DNA of 64,000 nt, from contig NC_065872.1 of NCBI RefSeq assembly GCF_933775445.1, forward strand, positions 8,370,001 through 8,434,000, written 5' to 3'. This document shows, piece by piece, positions 59,692 through 64,000 of this stretch (positions within the stretch are counted from its first letter, which is position 1; every line of letters begins with the position of its first letter). The notes below the pieces were generated by a model. It was not told the origin of the DNA and searched no databases. It saw only the letters and a list, made by a program, of their open reading frames with translations. The DNA is from Argentina anserina (taxonomy: Eukaryota; Streptophyta; Magnoliopsida; Rosales; Rosaceae). A program made the position numbers and the translations under genes.

Positions 59692-59704
59692 TGGTATCAG
59701 AGCC
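59692..59704 (+). promoter_or_regulatory. Primer-binding site
   Basis: TGGTATCAGAGCC, complementary to the initiator-methionine tRNA 3' end, two bases after the LTR. Confidence 0.95.
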
Positions 59705-62700
59705 TAAGTGTGTATTTGGCGATTATCAATATCATCCGGGAGCGATGATCCGACTGCAGGCGGGCACCCATCACATGCTCCTCGGTATTGATATGTCGTC
59801 GGGTACGCGAGAGTGTTAGGAGCCATACCTTATGGTTTGGTCTTGTAGAGAGTATCGTGACGATACTCCGATGATTCACCTTCTTCTGAAATTTCATGAT
59901 TGATATTGGTTGGATCTATTTTGTCGAATTCGAGACTTCACATGTATGACTGAGTGTTAATTGTTGGATGGTGATGAATTTGGAAAAAGGGCCGTGAACA
60001 GGGCCGAGGACAGACGAGAGGTCGCGGCCGAGGTAGGGTTGTAGGCTGAGTCCGCAATGTGGAGAACCTTTACGAGGAGGCTGCTCCACGGGTAGAACAG
60101 GTTGACCCTGCTGCTGTCGTTAGAGACAACGATAGTCGTGTGTTAAGTTGATCAAGGACTTTAATCGTCTGTCAACGTCGTATTTCATAGAGGCCTGGAT
60201 CATATGGTAGTGGACCACTGGATCGAGGGCATCATAATCTACTTTGAGATGATTGAGTACCCTGAGAAAGAGAAGAAGATGATATCGACACTTATTAGTG
60301 ATAGTTCGGTAGAGGAGATGGTAGGATTGACTCCTACATCTATGAGAAACTCTTTATGTGTCACTTCGCATTTGGAGTGTTCCTCGAATTGGAGACAATG
60401 AAAGGCTTGTCCTATTGTGATTGGAAGTTGAGAGTTCTCTGCTTATTTGATCGTGATTCCGGATCACACCTATGATGTGATCATAGGAATTGATTGGTTG
60501 AGTCCGCAGTACGCGGTGATTGATTGTTTTGACATGGTGGGTTCCTTCGTAGACCCAGGAAACTAGAGTTTCGTATCATTGACTCGAGGCGGATAATGCC
60601 ATGAGAGCTTGAGTCATGGCATATGTCGAATATGTGGATCTGAAGTAGCTATCACAGACATCGTTGTGATATCAGAGTAAAGCGATACGTTTCAGAAGAT
60701 ACTGTGTTATAGCCCCTATAACGAAGACGCCGTATGGATGGGGCAAATGAATTCAAAGACTTAATGACTGGTGCGATCAGCTTAGAGATGCTACAATACT
60801 CTTTGAGTTTGACATGCGATCCAGATACTGGAATGCTAACAGGTTTGAGTATATAGTTTCCTATCAGGGCAGAGAACTATCAAGGAGTCTTGATAGAGAG
60901 CGTTGACCCTATATTGAGGGATGTTCAGTGTTTAAATGTTGAGGACTAGATTTTAGTTATGCAACTAATCTAAGTTGAAGCCTAACAAGGTTGAGATATT
61001 ATGTTCAGGTAAGAGATGTGTAGACCATAGGTTGAAGGTGGTTAACGAAAATTTTCGTGACTAGCATCTCTAACGCTATTGGTAACAGAGTGGTAGGGCG
61101 TATGATACGTCCATAAAGTGGTAATACAATTATTGAATTGAGATTCACATTTTGTCGACGTGACATTCCTAACTTGTTTTGGTTCGGCTATAGACAATTG
61201 ATGTTACGAATTGTTCTTGGGTGAGCAAGAAATATAAGGTGATGGAGAAATCTCAATGTGACAATATGAATTAATTATTTGCTAGATGAGCATTTAAATG
61301 AGAACGCTAATCTTTCAGGATTAAATTATTTTGGTGTTGGGGATTGGAACTTCACAATGCCACAGGTCCAAATGAGACGCAATGGCGGTGAAGTAACTCT
61401 ATTGAAGGTAAGGTATGAGATGACCTTAGCTTAGTGGTGTTTTAACGAATTGGTCGTGACAAGTACCTTCTAACTGGTAAAGAAATGGTTGAGGACTAAA
61501 TCTTCTTTTCAAGTGCAAGTGGTGTTAGTGTTGGAGACTTAGAGTTTTTTTCCCTCTATGCATCAGATTGTTTATTGTTGGATAAGGCGAAGTTGACTGA
61601 AGTGTTCAACAAGGGATAAATTTTACGATAAAGAGTAATCAATTATATTACTGCTTGCAGAGAAGTTATTTTGGCCGAATGCGTTGGCCATGAGGGTTCT
61701 TAATGAAAGTAAAGAAACAACTGTTTAGAGTGGTGGTATAGCGATCATTTTGGGTTAGTTTTGAGGAGATGGTGGACCTAATATCGGGTTCTGTTGAAGT
61801 AATTACTAAACTTATTAGTACTACAACGGTGGGAGGAACCAATATCATAGATGATGCACTGGGGCATTTGTGTGGGACCGTATGTCATGCATTTGAGGCA
61901 TGTATGAACTAGGGGTAAAGTATATCTCGGTTGTGGTCGTGTTGGATTTTGCGCTGTAAAGTTCACCTAATTTTTCATGTTCCACCGTTGGGAGATAAAT
62001 ACATTCTTTGTTTGAACCCCAAATTGTGGCATACCACTCATGGAAGCAGGAAGCTGTAATTAATTTTCGACGGTAAGTTTTGGTGAGTGTGATGGGATGC
62101 GTGATGCGTCACTCTTGTGGTGGCGGTAGAGGTTCTCTACTGCCTTGTGCGTATATTAGTCGATTCTCTGGTGAATTTTTTTTTAGAGTAATTTTTAATC
62201 CAAGGTGGTGTTCTGTGGTGGTTGTGAACTCAATGAGTTAAGATTTCTTTATCGTGTTGCCGATACAAATATGGTACTTGAGTGGGTATCATGCACGACA
62301 ACTTTTTATGGTTATAATAAGATGATCATGAAAGGAGATTATTTTGTTGATTGGAAGGAATGGTAGGTTCGTTATTCTAGCGATGCATTGTGGTGAAGTC
62401 ATGAAGGTATTGTCGTGATAAAGCACGTTTATTTGAAAACCACTATGTGTGATGAAAGTAGTAGGCATGTGTTAATCATTGATTTGACTCATGTTAGATG
62501 TTGAGAGTTTTGACCATGCTTAGTGGTAGGAGCTAACTCATGACGTGAGGATAGTCTGTCAAATCGCAAGAGAGTGGTGAATTAGACAAAAGAGGGCGTC
62601 GACGCCTCCATGCTGAAAACATCATTATGTTTCGGGAGGATGATTATATTTTGAGTAGCTCACATTCGACTATTATTGTTAGGACATGTGACAGATTGTC

Positions 62701-63284
62701 TGATGGAGGAAGTTTGAGGTAACGAAAGATAGGTTGAGAGCTTGTATGCTGGATTTTAAGGTAGCTGTGAAATCATTTGAGATTGATTGAGTTCGCCTAC
62801 AACGACAGTTACCCTTCCAGCATCGGCATGGTACCCTATGAGGCACTTAAGGTAGACCATGTCGATCACCTATCTGTTGGGCCAAAGTTGGGTGTAGTGA
62901 GATTTGACAAGAAAGAAAAGTTGGCCAAGGTATGTTGGGCCTTTGAGATTCTCGAGAAGGTGGAAAAACTAGCCTTGCCTACTAGTATGTCGGACGTTCA
63001 CAACGTCTTCTACATTTCCATGTTGAGGAAGTATGATCCTGATGTGTCGCATATGTGATCGATCATAACACCATTGAGATGAAGGAAAATACCACTTTTG
63101 TTTTGAGCCGGTTTGTATTTTGAATAGATCCACAAAGAAGCTTTGGAGGAAGGAAGTGGAGCTAGTCAATGTATTGTAGAGCCATCATGATGAAGGTGAT
63201 GCATCATGGAAGCTAGGGTCGGATATGAAGACGGGATACCCACAGTTGTTTATTGAGTGAACTTGAATTTCGGGACGAAATTCC
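59705..63284 (+). pseudogene. Decayed gypsy gag-pol interior
   Basis: Recognisable scraps in order: a gag piece near 60190-60290 (DHWIEGI then EYPEKEKKM); a protease-end piece near 60450-60540 (DVIIGIDWLSPQYAVIDCF); and an integrase C-terminal piece at 62777-63058 (EFAYNDSYPSSIGMVPYEAL, then HNVFYISMLRKYDPDVSH). The end near 63180-63300 still resembles a pol C terminus. The reverse transcriptase and RNaseH are not recognisable, and integrase lacks most of its core. Many stops and deletions; it cannot encode a working polyprotein. Lineage looks like Del/Tekay, a tentative call. Confidence 0.85.
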
Positions 63285-63301
63285 TTTTAAGGGGGGTAGA
63301 A
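63285..63301 (+). promoter_or_regulatory. Polypurine tract
   Basis: TTTTAAGGGGGGTAGAA directly before the 3' LTR, the plus-strand primer site. Confidence 0.9.
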
Positions 63302-64000
63302 TGTAATAACCCGAATTTTTAGAAACTAAATGTCGAGTATTTTTTAAGTGTTAAACTTGTGAAATTAATTCAAGACGACAATTGGAGGTTTGCGACATTT
63401 CAAAACAAAAAACGGAAACGTTTTCGGATCGTTTAATTAGAAAACGTAACGTTACCGCAACGTATAGATCGACTTTTATTCCGTCGCTCGGTTGCAAAAA
63501 ACTTCCTTCACGAAAGTCGTAGAGCTCATCGATACGAATTCGTGGACACGTCATGCGTTCGAATCGGACGTCGGATGCAAAAGTTATTAATGTCGGAAGT
63601 TCGTTTCCGATTTTGGAAATAGTATAAAAGGAAGGAGAGGAGATTAAAAATCAGAAAATCAGATTTTTTCTAAAAATCAGATCGGGGTACTGTTCACCCG
63701 AGCTCGGGTACTGTTCACCCGACCCAAAAACCTTCTCCGGCCGATTTCTCCACCATCCGACGTCGCCTCGTGTCGTGCCACCTATAAAACTGACGGGCTC
63801 GACGAGCTCCATCTTTTGGGCTACGCCTTGCACTCCGGCGACAACCACACACGGTGTAGCAACCGCCGGAAGTTACTGCTGTGGCGGCGCTGCCTCCTCC
63901 GGCCACCATGGCTCAAGATTCTTGGGGGGTTTTGCTTGTCTCAGTCCCAGCAACATTCCCACAAAAGGAATCGAGCCAAATCGAAGTGTAAGTACCCGAA
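63302..64000 (+). repeat. 3' LTR of the gypsy element, truncated by the window end
   Basis: Begins TGTAATAACCCGAATTTTTA. Near-identical to 56972-57655. It has an extra GAGCTCGGGTACTGTTCACCC-type short duplication near 63700. Confidence 0.95.

Larger units (their letters stand above)
56972..64000 (+). mobile_element. Ty3/gypsy element, non-autonomous, runs off the window
   Basis: 5' LTR 56972-59689 (2,718 bp), primer-binding site TGGTATCAGAGCC at 59692-59704, interior to 63301, then 3' LTR from 63302. The left target duplication should be TATAT (56967-56971); the right one lies outside. In the 700 bases of 3' LTR visible I count about nine substitutions against the 5' LTR plus a short insertion, so insertion is recent. 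The interior is only 3.6 kb and decayed. Confidence 0.95.

Overview
The window is eukaryotic nuclear DNA from a plant. The genes are split by GT-AG introns and AT-rich intergenic space, and there are several LTR retrotransposons, hAT and MITE-type elements and a LINE tail. The partial disease-resistance gene is of the TIR-NBS-LRR type, judging by its LRR and NB-ARC style and exon phases. That class is absent from grasses, so a eudicot is likely; a rosid or Rosaceae origin is a guess from general repeat style only. No bacterial, viral or organellar operon structure was seen.

Layout. 0.7-1.8 kb: a group IId WRKY factor (-) with W-boxes upstream. 2-8 kb: intergenic DNA with a foldback element, a GC-rich LINE-tailed retroposon and a doubtful small gene. 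8.06-13.8 kb: a nest in which a Ty3/gypsy RNaseH-integrase remnant lies between two direct repeats and is split by a 4.0-kb non-coding LTR element (468-bp LTRs, AACGC target duplication) carrying two unrelated tandem arrays. 14.6-18.65 kb: IRX14-type GT43 xylan glycosyltransferase (+). 19.24-19.43 kb: TMA7 (-). 20.06-20.78 kb: non-autonomous hAT element. 21.0-26.2 kb: degenerate Ty1/copia element (-). 29.8-31.95 kb: papain-like cysteine protease (+). 32.9-33.1 kb: long perfect-looking foldback. 33-35 kb: two related acidic small gene relics. 35.9-38.5 kb: solo LTR of a gypsy family. 40.2 kb: hAT transposase C-terminal relic. 40.5-42.1 kb: DUF247 pseudogene. 43.06-44.0 kb: RER1 (-). 45.5-50.3 kb: PTEN2-type phosphatase (+). 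50.95-53.9 kb: SDN-type small-RNA nuclease (-), with one GC-AG intron. 54.6-56.97 kb: 3' half of a TIR-NBS-LRR gene (-), cut by a gypsy element (56.97 kb to beyond the window end) of the same family as the solo LTR.

The genes are ordinary, separately regulated plant genes and do not form a pathway. The more unusual material is in the mobile DNA: a resistance gene split by a recent insertion, a gypsy family with 2.7-kb LTRs that hold exon-like and repeat modules, a coding-free LTR element with a 100-bp array, and a 35-bp LINE insertion with a perfect 16-bp target duplication. All coordinates of splice sites were read by eye from consensus sites and codon phase; no alignments were run.
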